DNA from: Klebsormidium nitens
Taxonomy: Eukaryota; Streptophyta; Klebsormidiophyceae; Klebsormidiales; Klebsormidiaceae
Assembly: GCA_000708835.1 (NCBI GenBank)
Contig: DF236991.1
Coordinates: 62,001 to 126,000 of the forward strand
Length of the DNA stretch: 64,000 nucleotides
Reading direction: 5' to 3'
Below are positions 26,601 to 39,342 of this stretch, one piece after another (position 1 is the first letter of the stretch; the number at the start of each line of letters is the position of its first letter). The position numbers and the translations under genes were made by a program. The notes under the pieces were generated by a model. The model did no database searches. It worked only from the letters and a program-made list of their open reading frames with translations, and had not been told where the DNA came from.

Positions 26601-26920
26601 TGGCGGCACACTTCGACCACGTCAGCATCGTCCGGTAAAATCTACGAAAGATTGGCAACTCGTAGACCACAAGACTGACCACTCAAACAAAGCAAAGACT
26701 CTGACGTTAGATTGTTATTAGCGGAGAGGCCCGCTCCACCAGATTTGAGCGGACCTTCAACTTCGAACATGCAGAAAAAAGCAAGCTTTCGATACTTTAA
26801 TTACAGCGCGTGGCTGTGCACCGGGTGCGGGGCGAACCACAAAGCCTGTTTGCAGCTTCAATCAGCAGATCTGTCCACTGGAAAGATGTATGGCCGGCGT
26901 CAGACAGTGACGACAACGCC
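23691..26920. repeat. Large tandem repeat block, pair 2, copy 2 (about 3.2 kb)
   Basis: This is the direct tandem partner of 20,680-23,690, with matches along the whole length in the same order and orientation. Indels lengthen it by about 0.2 kb. It contains the recurring TGACGTCATCATGGCC-type block near 25,675 also seen near 22,635. No coding content is recognised. Confidence 0.85.
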
Positions 26921-29316
26921 AGATGTGGACGTACAGATCGTAACCCAGCGTAATGATCATGGCCAAAACTTGCGCGGAGTGCACGTTAAGTTTCACATTC
27001 CGGATTATATAGAAAGTCTTATTTTGCAACGGCTTCCGCTCAGCGCGGTTTGAGAGACGTTACAGAGAACATCGGATTGAGCGGCAGGTCGGCGGACTTC
27101 TGATTGCCGGGGCCGGATGACGTCTCTGAGTCGATACCCAGTAGGAAAGAGTTCCAAACCATTCAAGAATTGAAGCAGACTTTTGCAGTCTTTGTTTACA
27201 AGCAGCGAAAACCTGGCGAGTGTCCACACTGAACGGGGTGACGCCTTAAGAGAGCTGAGATGCTGGCAAGCACTATTGCTTCGGCTGCCGCAAATGGCGA
27301 GGCGAAGCAAAAAGAACAAAGAGTCGGAAAGACTCCACTCAGAGAAGTGTCACGTGTGGCCCAGCACAAGGGTCCAAGTGCCCACCAATAAGATGTGTCG
27401 CCCGTTTCAGTCGCCTTACTAGCCCCAGAGCTTCGTCGAAAATCGTGGGGCGGGTCGGCTTGACGGACACGATCAATCGCACCTTTCTCTTCTTTAGCTA
27501 CTGCTCGCTTCAAGGGACCCGTCGCCCCCGCTGCCAAAGACGGTCTCTGAGAAAAGCGTCTTCGAAACCGGCTAGCATGGAATAACTGAAGGTCGGAGAA
27601 ACCCTGCTTCACGTGTGCAAGTGGGACCTTGATTTCTAGTCAGTATGCAAACAGCTCCCGAACCTGCACGTTAGGCGAGAAGACGTCCAAGTAGGGCCAG
27701 CCACGCAAAGGTTGAATGGTTGAGTGACGAACGGTTTTGTGGAAGTTGCAGGCGCTTCTCGTAGGGTCAGACGGCATCAGGCACCGAGGATAACCAAGTT
27801 CGCCAGTGGACACCTTTGCGCCCAGATTTGACAATCATGGCCGCTCACGTCAAGGTTTCAAAGCATCGTGCGAGCAAAGTGTTTGAGTAAAACGGAGAGT
27901 TTATCTCAAAAGCAGGTGGGGTCGATCGACTGAAAGAGAACTTGCTGCAAGAATCGAGTGCGTCATCTTTCTGATAGTCATAGGGCGGATATGAACGCAT
28001 GAAGCCAACACAATGGATTTGAACACCTTATAATTATTACATTTCTAAGAATGGCTAGCACTGCCGCGTCCTTACAAACAAGATGGTAGAATATTTTGGG
28101 TCGGTTATAGCCCGGAAGGAGCAGAGATTATGTTGAGTTGATGAACCGTTTGGAAATGAGGTGGCGTAAAAACCCCACAAGTTTCTCTCGGTTGAGAAGA
28201 GGAAGAAGTCAACGTGGAGTGTTGACAGTGCACAGGATGTTAGACGAGTCCGGCGTACAAAGAGCTCCGGTAACCTTTCGCACTTTGAGCAACTCCTTCG
28301 AGTGCAAACACTTTCGTGGCGCTGTAACCAATGATGCTTGTTTACGTCCTAAAACATCTCAGTCCGTGGGAAGCACGATGTGGTCAGATACAAACCTCGT
28401 TTGGACACAATGTGATGGGGGTTGCGGGCGAACCCATGCCAGTCAAAATGTCGTCATGCATGTACGAGAGAGAAAGAAGCTTTTGAAAGGCGTCAGGCTA
28501 CAGCGTTTCCGTGGTTGAAGCAAGCCCTCCTGAGGGTCGACATATCACAGCCTCGTTTGAACAAGATAGAAAGTACCCCTTAAAAGAAGGGCAAGCATAA
28601 CGCTAACCATGGTAAGGAAAAAAGGACAATATGCAACAGTATGGATCATCCAAATCTAAAGACCTCAGGGATCTGCCAGCACCGGCGTCACAATTTGGAT
28701 CACCAAAGCGACTAATGGGTAAGACCTTGAAGTCGTAGAGAACCAGTTATCTCGTCCACAAACACTTCAGGCAAACAAAATCTTGTTGTTTACCAACACA
28801 GCCTTCACAACCGAGTGCTCCGCTGGTTGATTGCGAAATCAAACCTGCCATCGCTTTCACGGAGGCTAGTTGACCATCGAAGCAAATGCGATTAATCAGG
28901 CTGAAAAACTCCAAGTTCGAAGGTAATGAGCTTCAAAGATAAGGCAAGCCCATCGAGTCTGGCTCCGTTAATGTCAGCTTGGCTTTGCCCTTGCGAGAAC
29001 AGCACATGATCAGTGCTGGTGCTCGATGATGTCTGGGTGGACCTTGTTGCCGAAAGGGCAGGTTCCAGAACTTGGATTTAAAACTTGTGCGTTTAATCTA
29101 CCTGACCCACTCACGCAGACGGGAAATAAAGCGCATCCAGAAGTTGAAGTGAAGTTGGTAACACAAGAGGGCTTCGATGGCCGGCATCAGCGACTGCGGC
29201 ACCTTCTCAATGAGGCTCAACAAGCCTCAACCTTCAAAGCTCACCTTCTGCGCATCACTGCCAGAACTGTGCTGGTTGTAGCCAATCAAGTCTGACGAAC
29301 ACAACTCTATAAACGG

Positions 29317-29340
29317 GACTCTCAACATGACTCTCAACAT
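29317..29340. repeat. Perfect 12-bp tandem duplication
   Basis: GACTCTCAACAT occurs twice in a row in gene-free sequence. Confidence 0.93.
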
Positions 29341-29801
29341 CAAAGGAGCAATGATTTCGCAATTTCTTCGAACTGCCTGGGAGGTGAGGAAGAAGATAAG
29401 CCTGGGTCGCTGGCATCCTAGTAAACAGCGTGTGGGAAACAATACCCAATTCTTGGGCGCACCTCATCAACGAGCCGGAACGCTGACAGCGGCGTAACCG
29501 GAGTTCCACCCTTTCTGATCAAACGCAGGCTCAGAAAGGATTGTTTACCCTCTACCAAGCGCTTATGCAGAACCAGAGACACTGAGGGCGACGATTTAAG
29601 AGAAGGCTGCCACTCCAAGTACTGGTACACTCTTAGTGGATGGTGTCCCAGTCTTCGAACCATAGAATCATAAGAGCATGAATTCACTGATCAAGCTGAA
29701 AAGATAGGAGATAAAACAAAGGCTCACAGACAAGCGGGCTCATGAATCTTGTTGACAAAGACAAGTCAACACCACTCTTGGTTCCATCATCTCGTCCAAA
29801 T

Positions 29802-29823
29802 GCTTGTCCGCATTTGGACAAGC
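29802..29823. repeat. Short perfect hairpin
   Basis: GCTTGTCC (29802-29809) and GGACAAGC (29816-29823) are perfect inverted arms around GCATTT. An overlapping pair CCAAATG/CATTTGG is also present. There is no nearby gene whose end it could mark. Confidence 0.8.
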
Positions 29824-32060
29824 AGGCTTCTAGAAGCACCTCTTGCATCAAAATGCTTTACAGTTGAATGGGCTACCAATCGAAGCAGATGCTGAAAACG
29901 GCATCAAATTCCTAAAGAAACGTGGCTACGAAAGTCAGCATTCGAGGACATCAGGGACACTATTGATAACGTAGTAATACACAACTTTTGTCCGCTCAAC
30001 ACGTGCGGAAAGTTCCAGATGACTTGGCGCGAGTGACACTTCATTCCTTTCACAGCTCTGTAACCACCAAAACCCCTTGCACAAAATACGATCTGCATCT
30101 TTCACTGATTGGCACACACAGTGGCCACTTTATTCAAAGGGTTGTTCTACCCATTCATGCGATTCACAAAGCTCACGTGTACTCTGCAACCATCGCAGAC
30201 TGTGCTGCGTACTGCAGTAACGTGCCTGCTACCTCCAACATGTGTACTGGGGCCAGCCGATCAGACGAGCATCGTCAAAGTAGTACGGGGATTCCCCTGC
30301 AAACAAGCAGACTTAAACTGTGAACAGCCAGACAAGTGTATGCAAAGGCCAGGAATTGGGGGGAAAATATGCTCACCAACGTGATCCTAAGACCAAGCAA
30401 ATAATTCTAGTAGTAACGTCTCTGTCTCACAAGACTTGGGCAATGCAAACCTGATAGTCTAGCCCTCATCGAGAATGAAAGTCTGTTCTCAAGGGCTCTG
30501 CTTGGAATCGAAACAATCTACCTTTGAGGTGGCTTTGGAACCCAAGATAAGGACACTCTAATTTCCAAACTTTAGATAGTTACAGTGCCGTTTGTCTGCT
30601 CTCAGCTTGCCCAGTCCTGCAAAGTCTGCTTCCTCCCAATCTTCACTAGGCTCAATTTTCATAGGATCCAGGGGGTGTCGAGCCAAGAGGACATAGACTT
30701 CACATCAAAAGGAAATAAAACCTTACCCTGCTGATGAATACATGGTGGTTCACTCATTAGAGCACCCAAGTGTCACCGTTCTGCGCGAGCGAGCGCATTT
30801 GTCTGTGAGGCTTCTCATACCAGCATCTAGTGTCTCAAGCCAAAACTGGCACTAGCGCTGAGGCAAACAATGACTAGCATTAAAGCGGCAGTGAGTGTCC
30901 TCAGTGCATAGAAACCTTGTTGACTGAATGCCGCTTGCCTCGAGTGGGTTTTACATGAAGGAACAAGTCCACTCCGCTCGATGAAGAGGAAAATTCAGCA
31001 TGCACGGCCTCATGATTTCTGGGTTCAAAAGTGAAACAAATGATGATCGAACATCAGATTAGTCCAGTGTCATTTCAACTTGGTTGAAGTATCGCAGCTT
31101 TCTTTCATTCCCTCAGTCTCTTCAAGTTTTTCGGCTTCACAGCCGTACATGCTCATAACGGCTTTTGGGATAGGGAATCTTGTCAGGACATGTGCATGGT
31201 GCAGGGCCTTACATGATGTGCATTTCTCGGTCAATTGCGAATGCTTTTGAATCAATCAACCTGCATCACACATAAGTGGCAGGAGGTGCAAGTAGCTTCA
31301 TATCTACTCAAGGGCTGGTCTCTCACCTGTCACCACTTTACATCGTCAGAATGGCAGGCGTCAAGGTGCTCCGTCCGCCTATCGATTTTGAAGCGGCTTC
31401 AATCCCTGAGAGGTTCCATTCCGCCTGGAACTGAACCTCATTGCAATTGCCTTCCCCTCCATCTTTATTTCTCCATTTTAAGCCCATGCCAAGCCCTCCT
31501 TCGCATTCAATGCATCGAGACCCCCAAGGAGAGTCAAACCAGCCGGCACAAACTCTGCATTTGACAATCTGATGGTGCAGACTTGAGTCACATTGTACTG
31601 TGATCTCTTGGTACGCAAACCAAAGCAGACATGTTCGAAGAGGTGGCTCACGATTGATCACAACACAACAGATGTCCAAAGGATGTATGCTCTATTAAAC
31701 CCAAGCTGTGGCTGTCAATCGCTAGTTTTCCAACAAGCAACCAGCAGCGGTCGCGATGTCGGCGCTTTCCCAAAAGGGCATAGCCTGGGGATTCTGACAA
31801 ACACCATGTCTTCAGCCAAGGAAGGCACCTTCAGGATTCACTTGGGGGGCAGCCTGAATGCAAGCAAGACGCCATGATGATGCGCCATCAGGTTGACAAC
31901 ATTTGTGGCTGAAGTTCTGTGCAGTTCTGAGTTCTCTAACTCTAGAGCGAACCAAAGACAAGTGGTGGCTGACAGTTGTCACGATGCGACACGTGTCGCT
32001 TGTAGCTAGCAGCTTACATCGTACTTGCTGACATGGCACGTCTTCTGAGTTCTCGCTACC

Positions 32061-32335
32061 TACCGTAAATTCACCTGAAAATAATTATTTTGGGGTCAGT
32101 GTGAAAATTTTGAAACTATTTGGGATCCGAGGGTGAAATGGCGAAATGATAAATATTGGTAAAAGTAAGGTCAGACTGGTGAAATATAGGGCAAAATGGG
32201 CCAAAAACAACAAAATTCGCCTTTCGTGCGAAATGTTGGAAAATATCCAGCCCGCTGGGTGAAACCTAAAATTTTCCGAAATTAATTATTCGCACAAAAA
32301 GGTGGTGAATTCCCTTGGGCCTTGGCGCTACGGTA
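32061..32335. mobile_element. Candidate MITE (AT-rich, inverted TACCGTA ends)
   Basis: This 275-bp segment begins TACCGTAAATTCACC and ends with GGTGAATT, 17 extra bases, then TACGGTA, so the ends are inverted copies interrupted by one insertion. Further inward both sides carry AATAATTA-like sequence. The interior is AT-rich and full of GTGAAA/GGTGAAAT motifs, unlike both flanks. There is no coding capacity. It ends about 150 bp before the hydrolase start codon, so it may form part of that promoter or 5' UTR. Target-site duplications are not clear. Confidence 0.55.
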
Positions 32336-32484
32336 TTGAATCAGTTCTAGCTCCTGAACCTGCCTGAACCTTGAATTTGAAAGCAGATCTCTCTAGCTCG
32401 TCTCTCCCAAGAAGGCCGCTTGCAGCCTCGTCTTTCTTGAATGTGGTGACATTCTCTCCGGCCCTGGTCTGCAATCTCAAGCTG

Positions 32485-35400
32485 ATGCACATGTCGGGTG
32501 CATTGAGCCCCCGGGGGGCATGGTTTCGGGGTTTCGCCGGCCCTCCATCAAGCATCCCCTCCCCAAGGAAGCCGACGTCGTCCATCCGTGGAGTAAAGAT
32601 AGCGTGCTCGGTCCTCGCACAGAATGCTGCGCTCCTGCTATTGTGCACTGCAGTAGACCATGTTCAGTTTTCCACACTCGGTGTGGCGGCAAAGAAAACT
32701 AGATGGGGGAGTTGGGGGAGTGATGGGGACAGGGACGGTTTTGGGGGTTTCAAATATGCTGCAGCCGCGGCGGGGGTTGCGGGAGCGGAGACGATTGCAG
32801 TAGTTCCGGAGGGGCTTCCAAGAGTTGCCGAGATACCTGCCCAGGAGGACGAAGCGTGAGCTTTCAGATCCTATGCCCCTTGTCGTGTGTCACGAGGTGC
32901 AAAGAGAGTCAACTGACTTTTGGCTCCGTTTGTCGACTATGCCCATTCGTTGCATGTCCGTCATTGCTTGAAAACTTTTTAACAGCATGGCCTTCTGTGT
33001 CAGGAATGTATCTCTTACAAAGACACTAAACAGGCACTTAAAGTTTCTTGTTGAGTTGAAGGTCTATGCATAGGCAGCTCTTAATGTCTTGTTTCGTCTC
33101 CTGTATCAGCTTCCTGTTACTTATGGTGCATTGGTCAATCAGTCTGTCTGGTTCTTGCACGTTCTTTGATAACGCTACTTGCCATCCTGCATTTTATTCA
33201 AGAACAAAGACGTGTGGATGTCGCTGTTGTAGGTTAGGGACCAGTCAATCATTGCAACATTTTGAGATAGAATATCCAAGTTGAAGCTTTCAAGCGCAAC
33301 CTTACCTTCCAACTGTCCCCACCATGTCACACTTGAGAACCTGTCTAATCTCACATTTTAGGAGATTGAGAGGAATCAACCTTGACCAAGGGAAGGTACT
33401 ACATAATTGCATCAAGGCTGGGATAAACTGACAGAGTTCTCATGTTGCCTCTGTTGATGATCCAGGTCGCCCGTGCCTGGTCTGGGTGTTGACTGGGAAG
33501 AACACAACTGGTTGCCGGGCTTCACCTCCGTGTCTGGGACGCGCCTGCATACGGTGCGGTACCTGCCTCCGAAGAACAAGGCTCCGAAAGGCTTCATATT
33601 CTTGTGGTAAGCTTTCTTCTGATGATTGTCTAGGTTATGTATCATTTCAGAAGTGCTGATCTGACCTGCAGCAAAGCCTGGTATCTGTTACTCGAAGTGC
33701 CCTGGTCCAACGTTTATGTTCAGAGACTTGATCAAGTTGTTAATCGCATGGCTTGTTGCCGATATCTCTTCAACTTCTTCTGTTGCAAGTGCAACAACCA
33801 TCACCAGCGTCGACATTGCGGGATACACAAAACGTCACGCGCTATTGTACACTAGAAAGTTGCAAGGAAGGCATTTGAGCGAACAGGCGGGAAATTTGAT
33901 TGAAGGCAGGAATCCAACAAACTTCTAACCAGAGAACTCACGGTTTGCAGGCATGGGTTCACCGACCACATCGGCACGCTGGCCCATGTGGCAAAGGCTT
34001 ATGCTGAGGCAGGGTATGCTGCTTATGGACTGGACTTCCCAGGTCATGGCCGTAGCGAGGGCCTTCGAGGGTGAGTTCTTCGGTTTCCATTGTGTTCCTG
34101 TGTGAAGCACTGAAGCGCTCCGGTTTCACGCTCGGTGCATGTCTTTTGGTCGTAACAATATCGGAATCTGCCAATCAAACGGACCAGGACTGTACACTGC
34201 CTTTTGATCCAGACGTTACTCTTTTCGAGGAGGTGGACTCTCCGCGAGAAGTCCCGAGACCCTGGTCCCTTTGTGAGATCCATGCGACTGCACTTCATAA
34301 GTGCAGGAGGTGGGACATCTCTGATTTTTACAGAAGATTTTTGCAGCAACTTCCGAACCCGTGTGCGGATCTTTGCCAATTGGGCTAGCATTTGGTACTT
34401 GGCCTACTCATGGATGTAGTAGCAGCCGCCCACTACCATCCTCTGATAAGGAAACGACCACAGCAGGGCTCTTGAGGAAAATCGAGACTCTTAAGCAGCT
34501 TCTGAGTTCTGCATCTTATATAAGCAAGCGTACGTCTGATGTGAGCAAGCATGGGTCAGCAACTGGAGTAAATTCTCTGCAATATTTGGAAGGCAGCTAC
34601 GAGCATCTTTCCTCCATCTTTAAAGCTGTGGAATGCTGCAGCAACAACCCTTCGATCTCGATTCAGCAGCCGCGGAAAACAATCTCAAACCCCCTCACTT
34701 GTGCATAGGTACGTACCAAGTGTGGACCAGCACCTGGCCGACGCCCTACGCTACGTGGATGCGATCACGGGCGTCTCTCCTGTGCCCTGGCCCGTGCTCA
34801 ATTCGACCACGGAGCAGTCTGCTACGCACGCACTGCAGCGGGCGCTGGGAACGCCAGACCAACGCTGGCGCCAAGTGGTGAGCCATTGCAGACCGATGAT
34901 CTCTTGACCGCTTTCTTGACAAATTCCGATCTGCTTTTCAGCCTGTTTCACACTGGTTTTCCGTGGGTCTGTTTTGCACTTTCGCTTTTGTCGATACAAA
35001 AGGATAGAGGCGTCAAGTGGCGGCCGCGCTTTGAGATTTTTATCAGATTCCATCTCATAAGTACGGACCCGAGGATTTTCAGAGGGGAGATAGAGCGCAA
35101 GTTCCATGTCACTGGCTGCTTGTACGTTCGCAAAGTACGATTATCAACAGCTAAACAAGTGGCAGTTATAGGTGGCGATCGTTCATAAGCTGACCTCTGT
35201 CTCTGTGTTGTCGTTCCAAGCGGTCAGTTTTCAGGTTGGTTGGTTGCAAATTGACCGCTCGTTTCGACCGGTGTTTCAAGGTTCTGGTCGACATCATCTT
35301 GAATCAATCTTCGTTCCTCCATGTGATCCTACGGCGGACCATTGACCGTTTGCGCATGATTGCGCGTACGTACTTCTGAAATGCCTTTTTCGCAGGGAGC

Positions 35401-38400
35401 GAAAGCTTCCGAATTTCTGCCTTGATTTCAGAGTAAGTAGCGAGCAATTTGAAGCCCCTTTCCTGTCCCGTGTCAAAGAGGCCTCTTCGCTTCCTCCGCA
35501 GATCGGCAAGCCTCTCTTCCTGTGGGGTCAGTCTTTGGGAGGCGCAATGTGCCTGCGACTTGCTATCGAGCGGCCACACGCCTGGGACGGTAAGTGAACG
35601 GACAAGATCTCCGCGTTTCGTTTTCCTGGGTTCCGTAAGAAATGAAAAGTATTTTTGTCACGCGAATTGTCGTGTAGCACAGTGTTGAGCCATCCCGTCG
35701 GTACCTGTACATGAGCTTTAAGCGTTTAGAAAAGCAACGAGCCAGTAAAGGAAAGGACTCCACTTTCCAGCAGATGCGCGCCTGAAAGTTACGTCGACTA
35801 GAGAGGCTTCTGGCAACATACTCTGTCAAGCCACTTGTTCCTTCAACAACCTTCTGCAGAACGTGTCGCCCTCTCGCCGTATTCGGTCAGGGCTAGTCGA
35901 CCCAGTTAAATCTCACTGCTGAAATGCTATGCTCTTGACCGATCTTCTACTTGATGATGTCAAAATCTTGCATCGTTTGCAGTCTCTTTCATTGTGAAGT
36001 TTACGCTCCATAGGTATCGTAGCTTCTGAAATTTTGAAGTTCGTCCAACGCGAAGCTTCAACTGACAAATTCAGAGCGCATCTTCCCGGTGTGCAGGCAT
36101 GGTCGTTCTTGCCCCGGCAATCAGCATAGCGGATGATCTAGAGCCGAACCTTCAGCGAGTAAGTCACATGCCAACGTTGCTTCCATTCTTGTCTGTTCTG
36201 ACTTTTTGAAGTCTGCTCTTGCTTGATGTATGTTTCAGCGTTTGCCAGCTTCACAGTTTCTCTGTCGATTTTACCGAGCTTTTTTGGATTTCCGGAAATC
36301 TATTTTGCGCTTGAGCTGCAGTCTTACGGACGGGACACCTACTCTGAGCCGTTTGGCGCGCCTGTCAAGAACAAAGTCAGCTATATTGACAGAGTAGCGA
36401 AACCTGAGCTGCATTGTTTTGAGGACCATCTTTTCAGATAGCGTTCGTTCGGTCCGTCATGAGCACTCTACACCCCTCACATAATACCCAGAGCCCGAAT
36501 CGGCTTCGGAGAGCAATCTTATTTTGCGCTTCTAGCATTGGATGCTTTGGCATGATACCTTTCCGAAGCGGTGACCATTCGCTGACGTCACCCTTCTTCT
36601 GCAGTTTGCGAGATACGCGCCTGCGGTCTGGCCCACGATGCCCGTTCCGAAAGTGAGGCACGGCTAGTTTAGCTATCCGGTTTCTGTCCATTGCAGGTTT
36701 CGGTGTCTTAACTAAGTTACCGACTCTGATCGTACAAAGATACTCCTAGAGATTGCTCTTAATACAAATTGCCTCGTTTTCGCAGTTTGCGAGATATGCG
36801 TCTGCGGTGTGGCCCACGATGCCCGTGACGAAAGTGACGCACGGCTCCGGGAGCCGCAACCCCGCGGTCACCAAGTGGGAGAGCGAGGACCCCCTGCGCT
36901 TCCATGGTCACGTGAGCATCTAAACGCGCTTGTACTTTCCTTGTGCAAAGTCTTTGATCACTCCGTTCCACTTTCCTCTTAGGTTATGGCCGGTCAGACT
37001 GTTCTCGTTCTTGAATTGAAGGATCGGATGGGTGTCGAACAGATTGATTAATACATTTCGTTACGTGACGTTTTGACCGGCTGCTCTTCGTGTCATATTA
37101 GTTTTTGCCTTCCTGCCTGCTGTTGCGTAAGCATTAGACTGATGCCGTGGGGTCCGTGGCTCACCTTTCGACCGTGCAATGTCGCATTTTGCTTGGAAAC
37201 CGTCCTACCGCATTTCGAATAGTGCGCGAAGCTTTCATAGATTGTGCCTCAAATGATGTGTGCCATTCTGCCGTGTTGCGGAGTCCGTCGCTTCGCTCTC
37301 AGTGTTTCTGCAATTGCAGAGACTAGAGGAAGTGTGTGGTGCTGTTCTTGGTTCTCGGTATTCTGGCAGCCGGACTGAATCAACGGGTCTACCCTCCTTC
37401 GGCTGTCAGCAACAATTGACCAAGCAAGTTTAGATTTCTCTTTTCGGAATAGATTCTTACCAGTTCAAACCACAAAAGGCAAATATGTAACTTTTGCAAT
37501 CTCTGATGCCGAGATTGAAACCAGTACCTCTACAGCCTTCCGTGCCCCAGTTCTTGTAAAAGACAGAGCACTGAAGTTTTCTACAGACATATCTTGCAAA
37601 GATCAGGATGACAAGAGAAGTGAAAAGCTGAGGACAACGACTGTTTGAACCGTAGTCTCTGTGAGATTCTGCAATTTACAAACATCTCTTCTCTTGCAGA
37701 TACGAGTGGGTTCAGTAGCGGCCATTATGGGCTCCTGTCGCTTCATTATGGACCGGCTACCGAAGATCGTCACCCCTTTCATAGTAATCCAGGTTAGTGC
37801 TTGTATCAATTTGTCGATGCTTTGAGGCAAACCGAGAAGCCGTCACATCATCGCCACCTGCAAACTAATCCGGATCAGTAGCTCTTATCTGATTTTTTGG
37901 ACTCAGCTTTGAGATCAATCAGCGGCCTCCAATTTAGTTTCGTGTTCGACTCATCCAAGATAGCTTTCGACCGGGCTTTATACTCGCTTAATGTAGCCAT
38001 TTGCATGACGAAGCTAGTTTAATCTTTCCTCATCACTTGATTAGGAACCCTCTTGTTCAGTCGAAACCGGAACCCATGTTGTAAGCCGTGCTTGCATCGA
38101 TATCGTTTCCGAGGGATCAGTAACGTGAGTAAGGTTCACTAATGTCAGCTCCTTGTAATTCCTTGCAACCGCTGTCTAAGTTGGTCCGAAAATCATAGGC
38201 TCTCGTCGTTGACAGCTGAGGCCTTGTGCAGGGCTCTCTTGACACGATCGTAGCCCCTAGGAGCGCAAAGATCCTGGCCGACAGGGCCTCCAGCGGCGAC
38301 AAGACGCTGAAAATGTTCCCCCACGCTTGGTGAGTCTCTGCGAATCTGCAACAGCTTTTTGTGCTTTCAGCAACGATTCTGGGTTTGCAAAGACTTCCAT

Positions 38401-38828
38401 AAGAAGGAAGTAAAAGGCTGCACTTTTGAACAGATACAAAATTTGAAAGACAGAGTTTGTTTCTCGTCTGCGAAGCTCCATCGTCTGCATCCTCTCTTAG
38501 GAGTCGCTAGTGGGCGTCGGAAGCTTTTGAACACGCACGGTATGAGAAGAGGTTCTGACGAGAGGATGAGGACAACTGTTGCGGTATGGTAGGGCCCAGC
38601 ACCATCAAGTACCAGATGAGGACTTGCACGTCTTATTTCCACGTCGAAAGTTTTGTTTGATCTCGTTTCCGGAGGGTGAAAGTAGTCTCGTATTGATCAG
38701 TCCTTTTCTTTGCGCATTCCAGGCACGATCTCGTGCACGAGCCCGAGTCTCCGGAGATCGTTGATATGATGCTGAAGTGGGTTGAAGGGCGAACCGCGAA
38801 AACCTTGAAGTATCCTCGAATGTGGTAG
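32485..38828 (+). CDS. Monoacylglycerol lipase-like serine hydrolase (alpha/beta-hydrolase fold), 10 exons
   Basis: Predicted 457-residue serine hydrolase of the Hydrolase_4 / monoacylglycerol lipase / caffeoylshikimate esterase group, expected to cleave an ester such as a monoacylglycerol; the substrate cannot be read from sequence. Exons by hand, all GT-AG with closing phases: 32485-32855, 33466-33606, 33951-34070, 34709-34877, 35502-35589, 36097-36158, 36786-36911, 37700-37792, 38232-38329, 38723-38828. Visible: oxyanion-side HGFTDH (from His172), DFPGHGRSEG, nucleophile elbow GQSLGG (Ser278), acid Asp394 in GSLDTIVAP, and His424 in AWHDLVHEP, in family order. The first ~120 residues are rich in Ser, Pro, Arg and Ala, so a plastid transit peptide is possible. 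The start is the first ATG after an in-frame stop at 32365; 32491 is an alternative. A truncated copy of exon 7 lies in intron 6. The gene converges with the USP gene downstream. Confidence 0.9.
36598..36668 (+). pseudogene. Truncated duplicate of hydrolase exon 7, with its 3' splice site
   Basis: About 60 bp copies the start of exon 7 (36786), including the CAG acceptor, 181 bp upstream inside intron 6. It would read FARYAPAVWPTMPVPKVRHG and then hits TAG; the true exon reads FARYASAVWPTMPVTKVTHG and stays open. There is no matching 5' splice site after it. If it were included, the mRNA would terminate early. Confidence 0.9.
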
Positions 38829-39300
38829 TGTTTGACGGCCGGTCCAGCCAGGAATTACGGGGGGGATATAACGGGGCAGCATAGATTCTTGAAAAGATCG
38901 TGTTGTACATGACAAATGCTCGCAGTTGAAGCGATTGAACCGCGTGCACAATTTGAATCTTGTAACCGCAACTACCAAGTCAGGTCGACAGGACATGGTA
39001 AGCTCAGTAGAGTCACGAAGTCGGTCCAGGTCCAAGTCCGGGCCATCCATGACCCGGGTGTTAATCTGATCATTTGTGAGGCCTGCCGCCTAGCACTCAA
39101 TTGTTACTGATAGCCGCGCTAGACAACAGTTTGTGCCTCAAGACGGTAGTGGACTCAACTTCACCCAACTTATCAGGTGCATACTAGGCATTATTGTTCA
39201 ATCAATGATCGAGCGAGGGTGAACGTGAAGCGATGCCATTAAATGAATGATTGTTAATCGATTCAGAATAGTGACGTACTGTTATGTTCAAGTTTGCAAG

Positions 39301-39342
39301 CTAGCGTGCTGCCAGTGGCTGGCAGTGCACCGGCCACGCTAG
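39301..39342. repeat. Nested cruciform-type palindrome
   Basis: Outer arms CTAGCGTG (39301-39308) and CACGCTAG (39335-39342) enclose inner arms CTGCCAG (39309-39315) and CTGGCAG (39319-39325). Both arm pairs are perfect. Confidence 0.85.

Larger units (their letters stand above)
26921..32060. other. Gene-free stretch before the hydrolase gene
   Basis: No gene is recognised. It holds dispersed repeat fragments (for example the AACCCCACA block near 28,161), the 12-bp duplication at 29,317 and the hairpin at 29,802. Recurring ATCTCGTCCA blocks near 28,750 and 29,789 suggest an old duplication about 1 kb apart. Confidence 0.5.

Noticed and set aside
32371-32484. In-frame TTG start 38 codons before the hydrolase ATG
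   Set aside because: TTG is not an expected start in a plant nuclear gene and an in-frame stop lies just before it. An upstream exon joined here is possible but not seen.
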